A DNA stretch of 7,225 nucleotides from SIG578 sp036311245 (GTDB taxonomy: Bacteria > Bacillota > Clostridia > Oscillospirales > Ruminococcaceae). The notes beneath the pieces are model-generated. The model was given only the letters and a program-made list of their open reading frames with translations. It did not search any database and was not told where the DNA came from. The stretch spans positions 1 to 7,225 of the forward strand of contig JAXJQH010000093.1 of the NCBI GenBank assembly GCA_036311245.1, in the 5' to 3' direction. This document shows positions 1 to 5,205 of this stretch, in pieces. Made by a program: the position numbers and the translations under genes. How positions within the stretch are numbered: the stretch's first letter is position 1; each line of letters begins with the position of its first letter.

Positions 1-1114
1 CTCTTATGTACTTATGCGGCTCTGCCCTTAAATCGGGCTGAATGAATGTTGGCTCAACAGGCTTTCCGTCAAGGTTTCCGCTGTTAATCTCTGTATAGAA
101 TGTTTTGTCAAGCTCTGGCATTTGCACATCCAAGGCTTCCTTGAATGTCATTCCTTGTGTCAAAGTTCCCTCTTTACCCATTACAATTTTTTGTGAGCTC
201 ATTTGCTTAGGAATAAGAGCCCTTGACTTTGCCATGTATTGGTCGAATTGTGCCTGTGTGTAGTTGTAGTCTATTGAATAAAGCACATCCAAGGCGGTGT
301 GTAAGGTGCTGTCACTATAACCAGGCATATCTGCCAAGGCTACCGCAACACTCTTATTCTTGACATTGTAAACACCTATACCTCGCATTCTCTCAGGCAT
401 TTCGTACCAAGTATTGGGTTTTATATCTCCGTAGTTATACGCCCATTGTGATTTGATACAATCGGGCACATTTGGAATACTATTCGCATACCAAGACGGA
501 GCCGTAACAAGTGTACCGTTCGCAAGCTGCACTTTCCTGTACGCCTTGCCATTGCGTATTGTTCGCATTTCTCTTGTGTAATAGGTTGTGTCGCCTGCTA
601 TAAAGCGGTTAAGTATCATACAATCTGTAATTACTCCGCTTCTGCCAATACTAAACATAATGCGGTTTGAGGGGTACACAGAGGGGTATAAGTCCCCATT
701 CACAGGGCTAAGCACTAACAGGGCATTTCCTACGGAGTTTGCAAAAAAGAACATGGAATTGAAAACATTATTCAAGTCGTCCTTTTGCCATTCCTCGATA
801 AATGCCTTTGTGTTAGGGTCGGTTGAGTGCAATCTATAACCGCCGCTCATTAACATCCTTGTCATTATGTCGCATACGGTGTAACCCATTCCTGTCGAGA
901 AAAAGTCCTGTTGATGCAACATAGGCACAAAGCCCCTTGCCCAAGCTCCCCACTGTTGTATAAAGGCTTGGTAATAGGTCTTATAGCCTGTTGGAATCAT
1001 ATTGATATATGCACTATCATTTACAATGTTTTGCATATTCTGCCAACGCGCTTTAAAGTACGGTGCAAACACCTTTCTTGACGGCGCATTGCATAAGGCT
1101 GTTGTGTTATTCAT
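1..1114 (-). CDS. Phage portal protein, N-terminal part (gene runs off the left edge)
   Basis: An open frame of 371 codons starts at the ATG at 1114 and continues without a stop to the window edge, so the C-terminus is missing. An AAAGGA ribosome site lies 8 bases before the ATG, just after the terL stop. Portal proteins form the dodecameric ring at the head vertex through which the terminase pumps DNA. No catalytic motif is expected. The call rests on position directly after terL, on the size, and on a family-like text: WARGFVPMLH followed by DFFSTGMGYTVCD near residues 57-81, and later a GIGVYNV segment and a helical stretch (LDVLYSIDYNYTQAQFDQYM) resembling the stem and crown region of SPP1 gp6-type portals. 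The gap to terL is 13 bases, so the two are probably on one late transcript. The exact portal subfamily cannot be fixed by eye. Confidence 0.85.
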   Translation of the reverse strand, partial: MNNTTALCNAPSRKVFAPYFKARWQNMQNIVNDSAYINMIPTGYKTYYQAFIQQWGAWARGFVPMLHQQDFFSTGMGYTVCDIMTRMLMSGGYRLHSTDPNTKAFIEEWQKDDLNNVFNSMFFFANSVGNALLVLSPVNGDLYPSVYPSNRIMFSIGRSGVITDCMILNRFIAGDTTYYTREMRTIRNGKAYRKVQLANGTLVTAPSWYANSIPNVPDCIKSQWAYNYGDIKPNTWYEMPERMRGIGVYNVKNKSVAVALADMPGYSDSTLHTALDVLYSIDYNYTQAQFDQYMAKSRALIPKQMSSQKIVMGKEGTLTQGMTFKEALDVQMPELDKTFYTEINSGNLDGKPVEPTFIQPDLRAEPHKYIR

Positions 1115-1127
1115 TTATTTGTCCTTT

Positions 1128-2441
1128 CTACATCACCGTAATAGGGGTGTTGTAATATAGTTTGGTTGCATATTCCATACTGTCTATGGTATCGTCTCTT
1201 TGTTGCTTCTTGACATCTCCTGTCTTAGGGTCAAACACATAGTTTTCAATATCGTTTATCAAAATTTCTGTATTGACATTCTCCGCAACATGAAAAAGGA
1301 GTATGCCCTCACTTAACATAGAGCGTACTCTCTTTATATCTCCCATTATTGATTTGTTTTCGACAAGATAAACAATCTCGCCTGTGTCCTCTATGAATTG
1401 CAAGCGGAGCATTTGACCGCCCTCTGCACTTTCAAAAATCCATTGTCTTTTGATGTTCGTGAGGAAAGGGAATTTCCCAAACAATTCCGTCAAGTAATTC
1501 AATAGGTTTCGTGAGTTCTGAGCCGGTGACTGCTGTCCTATCTTAAGCGGGTCTATCTCCAGGCAATCAAGCACAACCGCCCTGCCGTCATTCAATATCA
1601 AAAGCGGTGTAACACAAGTGCTATCGTTGACCGTTCCCTCGTCCAAGCCAAGTATAAGCTCCGAGGCTCTTAAGCGCGGGTTTTTGGCAAATTCTTGCCA
1701 TATGTTGATTATGTGCCTTGCCCTGTCAAATTGAGGGTAAACCATACCTTGAAAGTTCACAGGCTCGCCCAAATACCAATAACGGTAATAATCGGGGTCG
1801 TCCCTTCTAAACTTTTCAATATCTGCAATGGCACGAGCGGTTAAAAGGTTGCGTATATCTTCCCAGGTTGCATAAATCCTTGTGGCACCGTTCTTTACCT
1901 TGTCGCCGAAATACTTGTGCGCCCAATGGCTTTTACTCATAGGTGGGTTGTATGCAAAGACAACCTTTGCCTTGGCGGTCAAAAATCTTGTTGCCGTACT
2001 CACCCAAGCCGTTATATGATTAGGATGCTTAACCTGGTCTGCCTCGTCAAGGATGCACATCGCCAAGGTCTTATATTGCGGTGTAAATCCCTTTGTTGCC
2101 GTTACATCGTCATCCGTCTTGCCGTTGATACCGCTAAAATAGCAAATAGCACCTGTTTTCAAGCACTTTATCTGTAAGGGTGATAAACTCCAACGGAATT
2201 GTTTATCAAGTCCCATAAGTTGTATTGTGCTTATCATAGAGCTATACACCGTTGGCCGTATATCTCCACTCTCTGCTCTGCAATACCAAATATTGTTATA
2301 CTTGCTTTGGCACATTAGAGTTATAGCGACAATCTCATTGCTTGTTGACTTTGCCGAGCTTCGTCCGGAAGGCTCTACAATCTCGCTTACACTATCGTCA
2401 ACCAAGGGGTAATATAGCTTGCATACCGTTACATTACTCAT
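1128..2441 (-). CDS. terL: Terminase large subunit (PBSX/Terminase_3-like ATPase-nuclease), 437 aa
   Basis: This is the packaging motor: an N-terminal ATPase that translocates DNA into the prohead and a C-terminal RNase H-like nuclease that cuts the concatemer. Visible elements are a P-loop-like SGRSSAKST (residues 25-33), a Walker B CILDE (D132, E133), a coupling-like FAYNPP (162-167), and the linker YWYLGEPVNFQGMVYPQF (221-238). Candidate nuclease acids are D267 (GLDEG), E337 (FESAEGG) and D417/D420 (RDDTIDSMEYA). A longer frame opens at 2480, but that start lies inside terS. The ATG at 2441 gives MSNVTVCKLYY and has a GGTGG-rich site just upstream. It overlaps the terS stop by 8 bases, which suggests translational coupling. 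Length is normal for the family. The P-loop has Ala where Gly is usual before Lys. Confidence 0.95.
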   Translation of the reverse strand: MSNVTVCKLYYPLVDDSVSEIVEPSGRSSAKSTSNEIVAITLMCQSKYNNIWYCRAESGDIRPTVYSSMISTIQLMGLDKQFRWSLSPLQIKCLKTGAICYFSGINGKTDDDVTATKGFTPQYKTLAMCILDEADQVKHPNHITAWVSTATRFLTAKAKVVFAYNPPMSKSHWAHKYFGDKVKNGATRIYATWEDIRNLLTARAIADIEKFRRDDPDYYRYWYLGEPVNFQGMVYPQFDRARHIINIWQEFAKNPRLRASELILGLDEGTVNDSTCVTPLLILNDGRAVVLDCLEIDPLKIGQQSPAQNSRNLLNYLTELFGKFPFLTNIKRQWIFESAEGGQMLRLQFIEDTGEIVYLVENKSIMGDIKRVRSMLSEGILLFHVAENVNTEILINDIENYVFDPKTGDVKKQQRDDTIDSMEYATKLYYNTPITVM

Positions 2442-2835
2442 TCTTACCACCGCTTGTATCTGCAAAGGTGATGTTGACACTTATAGCATCGTCCGAGCCG
2501 TCACCGTCTTTGTTGATATTTACACCTAAATCGGTCAGTATCTTAAGACCTCCAAATAGTTCTTTAACACTTGCCTTGCTCAATTTTTTCGGCAATAGCT
2601 TTGTGATTTGGTCGAGAATGCTTGTTAAATCTCCCTTGTGGCTTTCGAGCCATTGTGTAATGGTTTCGTTTTTTATGTCCGTCAGTTTTTGTTCAAAATC
2701 TGATTTTGAGTTTAGATAACTCTTTACCGTATTTCTCGATATTTTGTATTGTCTTGCAAGTGCGGAAATAGATGTGCCGTTTGCGTGCTTCGTGACTATT
2801 TCAAGCACTTTAGTATCATTCAGTTTCTTTGGCAC
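2434..2835 (-). CDS. terS: Terminase small subunit, 133 aa, GTG start
   Basis: Terminase small subunits bind the packaging site on phage DNA and regulate the large subunit. After the start the protein reads PKKLNDTKVLEIV, then a clear helix-turn-helix (ISALARQYKISRNTVKSYL, about residues 23-41). A charged helical oligomerisation region and an acidic C-terminus (DGDGSDDAISV) follow. The frame opens at 2910, but the upstream part crosses a terminator hairpin. I place the start at GTG 2835 because AAAGGAG lies 7 bases before it. The ATG one base upstream is in another frame and stops after five codons. It is followed directly by terL with an 8-base overlap. The XtmA/PBSX-type assignment is inferred from partner and layout rather than from a diagnostic motif. 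Confidence 0.88.
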   Translation of the reverse strand: MPKKLNDTKVLEIVTKHANGTSISALARQYKISRNTVKSYLNSKSDFEQKLTDIKNETITQWLESHKGDLTSILDQITKLLPKKLSKASVKELFGGLKILTDLGVNINKDGDGSDDAISVNITFADTSGGKNE

Positions 2836-2849
2836 ATCAATGCTCCTTT
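2836..2849 (-). promoter_or_regulatory. Ribosome binding site deciding the terS GTG start
   Basis: Read on the minus strand, AAAGGAG (2849-2843) is followed by 7 bases and then GTG at 2835. This is the best Shine-Dalgarno match near the 5' end of terS, and it rules out the longer frame starting at 2910. Confidence 0.8.
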
Positions 2850-2862
2850 CCAAATAAATTCC

Positions 2863-2888
2863 AAATAAAAAAGCAAGGTCACCCTTGC
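2863..2888 (-). terminator. Rho-independent terminator or attenuator in the terS leader
   Basis: On the minus strand GCAAGG, loop GTGA and CCTTGC form a perfect 6-bp stem (2888-2873). TTTTTTATTT follows at once (2872-2863), which is the classic intrinsic-terminator layout. Only 13 bases separate the T tract from the terS Shine-Dalgarno, leaving no room for a promoter. Transcripts that express terS must therefore read through this hairpin. Confidence 0.85.
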
Positions 2889-2896
2889 ATAATATA

Positions 2897-2924
2897 TAAG
2901 AAAAGCACACGGTTAAGTGTGCTT
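2897..2924 (-). terminator. Second terminator-like hairpin after the 58-aa gene
   Basis: On the minus strand AAGCACAC, loop TTAACC and GTGTGCTT form a perfect 8-bp stem (2924-2903), followed by TTCTTATATA. It begins 5 bases after the stop of the 58-aa gene and lies 14 bases ahead of the next hairpin, so the two form a tandem. The T tract is interrupted and weaker than that of the hairpin at 2863-2888. Confidence 0.7.
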
Positions 2925-2929
2925 AATGG

Positions 2930-3106
2930 TTATTGTTCAATTATATCAAATATGTCTTTGTGGTAAAGATAATCCTCTCCACTTTCGTCTATGATGCGAT
3001 AGCAATTCCTTTCAACTGCTTCCACATTGTATATTTTATCTTTCTGCAAATCTCCTGTGTAACCCCAAGCTTTGTCTCTTTTACTTTCGTTAACCTTAAC
3101 TTTCAT
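2930..3106 (-). CDS. Small phage protein, 58 aa, SH3-like type (function unknown)
   Basis: The frame begins MKVKVNESKRDKAWGYTG and ends YHKDIFDIIEQ. An AGAGG site stands 5 bases before the ATG. The start overlaps the stop of the upstream BECR-like gene as ATGA, so the two are coupled. The C-terminal half (KIYNVEAVERNCYRIID, then ESGEDYLYHKDIFDIIE) has the look of a compact beta-rich fold. It resembles short Firmicutes phage and plasmid proteins with a text like YRIxDESGEDYLYP, which have no established function. There is no signal peptide or membrane segment, and it is slightly acidic. A role as partner or antidote of the upstream nuclease-like protein is possible from the coupling, but nothing in the sequence proves it. 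Confidence 0.8.
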   Translation of the reverse strand: MKVKVNESKRDKAWGYTGDLQKDKIYNVEAVERNCYRIIDESGEDYLYHKDIFDIIEQ

Positions 3107-3558
3107 ATATACCTCTTGAATTTAAATTCAACCTTTCCCACACTTTCTTCTTCGTACCAATGTACTTCTGAAAAAGTTTCTTCACCATTATTGATAATAT
3201 GAGCCTTTGCTTTTAATTTTTGCCATTTGTTAGAATTAATGCCATATTTTTTGTTTAGCCAGTCCTGCATACGAATTGGTGTTCGTGTGCCATAACCTGC
3301 AAATACCTCTTTATCTTGTATTTTGCTACCTTCCACAAATTTTGCAATAGAGCCGTCAGGCATAAGGATTTCATAATTGCCCCATTTAGCTCCAACAGAT
3401 TTTGGCAACACCTCATCCGGTAGTTTTATAGTGTACCTTTTTCTCAAAGTGGCTAATAGCCTATCTTTCTTTTCCTTAGTCCAACCTTGACCGCTGCCTT
3501 TATCGGTAAACTTGCCGTCTTTATCTCTTGGATGTTCGCTCTCTTTAAACTCTGCCAT
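3103..3558 (-). CDS. Predicted BECR-fold nuclease-like phage protein, 151 aa
   Basis: From ATG 3558 the protein starts MAEFKESEHPRDKDGKFTDK. The HPRDKDGKFT stretch is a linker motif common in phage minor-head and toxin-tailed proteins. The second half (EILMPDGSIAKFVEGSKIQD, then TRTPIRMQDWLNKKYG, then EVHWYEEESVGKVEFKFK) resembles the Barnase-EndoU-ColicinE5/D-RelE-like (PBECR) domains usually fused to minor capsid proteins. Here it stands alone. Candidate active residues include the His of EVHWYEE and the Arg of TRTPIR, by inference only. The frame extends to 3663, but ATG 3558 has AAAGAGG 7 bases upstream and the extension crosses a terminator. The family call is from memory of the pattern; the gene itself is well supported. 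Confidence 0.75.
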   Translation of the reverse strand: MAEFKESEHPRDKDGKFTDKGSGQGWTKEKKDRLLATLRKRYTIKLPDEVLPKSVGAKWGNYEILMPDGSIAKFVEGSKIQDKEVFAGYGTRTPIRMQDWLNKKYGINSNKWQKLKAKAHIINNGEETFSEVHWYEEESVGKVEFKFKRYI

Positions 3559-3559
3559 T

Positions 3560-3588
3560 ATTATACCTCTTTTGCTATATGATGTCAA
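3560..3588 (-). promoter_or_regulatory. Exact-consensus sigma-A/sigma-70 promoter candidate
   Basis: On the minus strand TTGACA (3588-3583) is followed by a 17-base spacer and TATAAT (3565-3560), a full consensus match at the ideal spacing. It lies just downstream of the terminator at 3600-3629. Transcription would start near 3553, after the ATG at 3558. The promoter would thus serve the 58-aa gene and beyond rather than full-length translation of the BECR-like gene. A caution is that TATAAT is also the spacer of a recurring ribosome-site phrase (AGAGGTATAAT, again at 5709), so half the match may have another cause. Confidence 0.55.
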
Positions 3589-3599
3589 CCTCTCCACGC

Positions 3600-3629
3600 A
3601 AAAAGGACACCCTTTCGGAATGTCCCTTT
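3600..3629 (-). terminator. Rho-independent terminator after the late regulator gene
   Basis: On the minus strand GGACATTCC, a GAAA tetraloop and GGGTGTCC (3625-3605) fold into an 8-bp stem with one bulged T and one G-T pair. TTTTT (3604-3600) follows. It would end the early transcript after the DUF1492-like gene, or act as an attenuator for what lies beyond. Confidence 0.8.
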
Positions 3630-3658
3630 CGCAGTAAAATGGTAGAGGTAGAAAGCAA

Positions 3659-3674
3659 GTCAATGGGTTTTGAC
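3659..3674. repeat. Short inverted repeat GTCAA-N6-TTGAC
   Basis: GTCAA (3659-3663) and TTGAC (3670-3674) form a perfect 5-bp dyad around TGGGTT in the intergenic region between the tandem repeats and the terminator. It could be an operator half-site pair, but so short a dyad can arise by chance. Confidence 0.35.
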
Positions 3675-3705
3675 AAATTTTCTATTCTAATCTTAACACA
3701 TCAAA

Positions 3706-3735
3706 AGTATAACATTCTATAACATTTCATAACAT
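3706..3735 (-). promoter_or_regulatory. Three tandem 10-bp direct repeats, probable activator site for late genes
   Basis: Read on the minus strand the units are ATGTTATGAA, ATGTTATAGA and ATGTTATACT, sharing ATGTTAT at an exact 10-base period, about one helical turn. They lie 15 bases after the stop of the DUF1492/ArpU-like regulator and ahead of the late genes. Weak -10-like hexamers (TAAGAT, TAGAAT) follow about 12-24 bases downstream without a matching -35. That suits an activator-dependent promoter. Direct repeats near late promoters are known targets of late activators in some Firmicutes phages. The link to this regulator is inferred. Confidence 0.6.
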
Positions 3736-3749
3736 TTTTGAATTTTCTT

Positions 3750-4160
3750 TCAAAATCTCAAATGTTCAAGCGCCTTGCCGTGAAGCCTTATAGTCTGCAT
3801 TGTGGAATAGTGCATCTTATATGCGATAATCTCCCAAGACGGTTGTTTGCCATCGTGTGTTAGCTCTATGTATCTATACCGTAATACAAGCTGTTCGTTG
3901 ACATTGTCAAGTGCCTGTATCGCATTGAAAATAGCAAGCTGCACGCACTCTAACCGCTCAATCTCTGCCCTCAACTTGCCCTCAAGCTCGATGGCTTTAA
4001 GTCCTTGTTGCTCCGTTATGCTCACATTCTCAGATGCTCTACCGCCTATGTTGTTGTAGGTCTGTCCTCTTGGGGAGTAAATAGCTTCTAACTGTCTTTT
4101 AAGTGATGCTATTCTGTCCTCAATGCGGTATGCTTGGGTTAAAAACTCTTTAGCGGTCAT
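3750..4160 (-). CDS. DUF1492/ArpU-like late transcription regulator with sigma region 4-like HTH, 136 aa
   Basis: The N-terminus MTAKEFLTQAYRIEDRI is characteristic of the DUF1492 phage family. Two helical, coiled-coil-prone stretches follow (about residues 10-30 and 50-90). The C-terminus is a sigma-70 region 4-like helix-turn-helix: NEQLVLRYRYIEL, then SWEIIAYKMHYSTMQTIRLH, near residues 88-128. Proteins of this group stand at the end of the early region, directly before terS, and are thought to switch on late genes like ArpU, RinA or Xpf. The location here fits exactly. The ATG overlaps the preceding stop as ATGA and has AAAGGGGTGA upstream. It is followed within 15 bases by the tandem repeats that may be its target. 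Confidence 0.85.
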   Translation of the reverse strand: MTAKEFLTQAYRIEDRIASLKRQLEAIYSPRGQTYNNIGGRASENVSITEQQGLKAIELEGKLRAEIERLECVQLAIFNAIQALDNVNEQLVLRYRYIELTHDGKQPSWEIIAYKMHYSTMQTIRLHGKALEHLRF

Positions 4161-4417
4161 ACTCTCACCCCTTTTGTCATTCCCTCGACAAATAAATCAA
4201 AAGCCTTTACTAAATCACTTTCGTTTGTTTCCTCTGCAAGATAGATAATACCGGAACGCAAGCCGATTTCGTATGCGGACGAATAAACCTCGCATTTGAT
4301 ATAGCCTTTCTTTTCACTTTCCAATGCAACAGTAAACGAAAGCCATTCTAAGCCGTGTTTTTCCGCGATTAAAGATGTAACCGCGTCAAGTGTGTTCTTG
4401 ATGTTTGCTAATGTCAT
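4157..4417 (-). CDS. Hypothetical phage protein, 86 aa
   Basis: The protein starts MTLANIKNTLDAVTSLIAEK. It appears to be a small mixed alpha/beta domain with predicted strands EWLSFTVALES and GYIKCEVYSS, an ending helix (DLVKAFDLFVEGM), no membrane segment and no motif I recognise. The frame opens at 4483, but that region belongs to the upstream gene. ATG 4417 has AGGAAAAGG in front and leaves a 32-base overlap with the preceding gene. It is coupled by ATGA to the late regulator, so it may be co-expressed with it. A function cannot be assigned. Confidence 0.75.
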   Translation of the reverse strand: MTLANIKNTLDAVTSLIAEKHGLEWLSFTVALESEKKGYIKCEVYSSAYEIGLRSGIIYLAEETNESDLVKAFDLFVEGMTKGVRV

Positions 4418-4625
4418 AAGCCTTTTCCTCGCATTCTTTACATAACATTGAATTAGGCCGCTTGGGTCTTTTGCCGCACGCATCGCATATATCCGAGCTT
4501 AAATACTCTTTTTCTGCTTTTTCCCTTTGGCTTTTTGTTTTTAGCGCTACAAGGTAGTCACTCACCGCAAAAGCAACCGCGCCTGTTAATGTGATTAAGC
4601 AAACAGCTATAAGTCCTATTTTCAT
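4386..4625 (-). CDS. Small membrane-anchored zinc-ribbon protein, 79 aa
   Basis: One hydrophobic N-terminal segment (residues 3-21, IGLIAVCLITLTGAVAFAV) should anchor the protein in the membrane. A charged helix follows (LKTKSQREKAEKEYL), then a four-Cys cluster CDACGKRPKR...MLCKEC with spacing C-X2-C-X11-C-X2-C, a typical zinc ribbon. With the N-terminus inserted, the zinc domain could be cytoplasmic, but topology is not certain. ATG 4625 is preferred over TTG 4643 because GGAG lies 8 bases before it and the ATG overlaps the preceding stop as ATGA. No known function. It sits in the early module between ssb and the late regulator. Confidence 0.78.
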   Translation of the reverse strand: MKIGLIAVCLITLTGAVAFAVSDYLVALKTKSQREKAEKEYLSSDICDACGKRPKRPNSMLCKECEEKAYDISKHQEHT

Positions 4626-4780
4626 TTCCAATACTCCAAGCAAATGGTGCTTTTGCCATCTTGTTTTGCCTTGGCAATTCTAACAGAATAACCTGCCTTG
4701 ATTAGCAAAGTCGCCATTTGTAACCTTTCGTTTTCGTTGAGGGTAAAACCCTTTTGTGCTTCAATTATTTGTTTTTCCAT
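4622..4780 (-). CDS. Small hypothetical protein, 52 aa
   Basis: The frame begins MEKQIIEAQKGFTLNENERL and ends STICLEYWK. A GAGGTGGTGA ribosome site lies just upstream, and the start is 11 bases after the ssb stop. The end overlaps the zinc-ribbon gene as ATGA. Tight spacing on both sides, a good ribosome site and an otherwise unexplained gap support a real gene despite its size. The protein looks like an alpha helix (NENERLQMATLLIKAG) followed by two strands (YSVRIAKAKQ, STICLEYW). That layout is common in small phage accessory proteins. No function assigned. Confidence 0.75.
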   Translation of the reverse strand: MEKQIIEAQKGFTLNENERLQMATLLIKAGYSVRIAKAKQDGKSTICLEYWK

Positions 4781-4791
4781 GATTCACCACC

Positions 4792-5205
4792 TCAGAATGG
4801 AAGGTCATCGTCCTGCGCTATCTCTTCAAAGTTCGCCTGCGCTGCGGTGAATGTCGGTGCGCCTTGCTCTGATGTGCCACTGTCGCCCTTGCTGTCAACG
4901 AAAAATGCTTCGTCAGCTATAATCTCTGTTACGGTGCGCTTATTGTTCTGCTGGTCATTCCAGGTTCTTGTCTGAACACTACCACTGATGCAGATTGAGC
5001 TACCCTTTTTGAAAAATCTGCAAATGAAATCTGCTGTTTGTCTCCAAGCAACACAGTTAATAAAATCTGTCTGTGCATCCTTGCCTTTGCGGTTAACCGC
5101 GATTGAGAATGATGTAACAGCAACGCCTTGTGGAGTCTGCTTGAGTTCCAAATCCTGCGCAATTCTCCCTCCAAGAATAACTTTATTTAATGATAAATTA
5201 GCCAT
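4792..5205 (-). CDS. ssb: Single-stranded DNA-binding protein, 137 aa
   Basis: SSB coats single-stranded DNA during phage replication and recruits partner enzymes through its tail. The OB fold is evident: MANLSLNKVILGGRIAQDLE at the start, SFSIAVNRKG near 33-42, DFINCVAWRQTADFICRFFK (47-66), GSSICISGSVQTRTW (68-82) and TEIIADEAFFVD (92-104). A short linker leads to the acidic tip DDDLPF, the usual protein-docking tail. Length is shorter than host SsbA, as in many phage SSBs. The ATG has GAGGTG 6 bases upstream, encoded by the last codons of the HNH gene, and overlaps that gene's stop by 8 bases. The first 14 codons are AT-rich (12/42 GC) against 21/42 in the next 14. A broken copy of the same start lies upstream. 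Confidence 0.96.
   Translation of the reverse strand: MANLSLNKVILGGRIAQDLELKQTPQGVAVTSFSIAVNRKGKDAQTDFINCVAWRQTADFICRFFKKGSSICISGSVQTRTWNDQQNNKRTVTEIIADEAFFVDSKGDSGTSEQGAPTFTAAQANFEEIAQDDDLPF

Noticed and set aside
588..839. Plus-strand 83-aa frame inside the portal gene
   Set aside because: It lies wholly opposite a continuous portal reading frame, has no ribosome site, and its protein shows no family likeness.
2442..2480. Longer terL start at 2480
   Set aside because: It would add 13 residues deep inside terS. The ATG at 2441 has a ribosome site and a normal 8-base overlap.
2342..2719. Plus-strand 125-aa frame across terS and terL
   Set aside because: Antisense shadow of two well-supported genes; composition is that of a reverse-strand artefact.
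3559..3663. N-terminal extension of the BECR-like protein up to 3663
   Set aside because: The extra residues (MTCFLPLPFYCERD...) are encoded by the terminator hairpin region. ATG 3558 has a strong ribosome site.
3706..3735. Tandem repeats as a CRISPR array or replication iterons
   Set aside because: Units are only 10 bases with no spacers and just three copies. No replication initiator gene is adjacent, and the position beside a late regulator fits a transcriptional site better.
3670..3735. Plus-strand promoter starting with TTGACA at 3670
   Set aside because: No acceptable -10 at 15-19 bases and no plus-strand gene downstream to serve.
4929..5174. Minus-strand 81-aa frame within ssb
   Set aside because: Out-of-frame shadow of ssb, rich in Ser, Arg and Gln, with no signals of its own.
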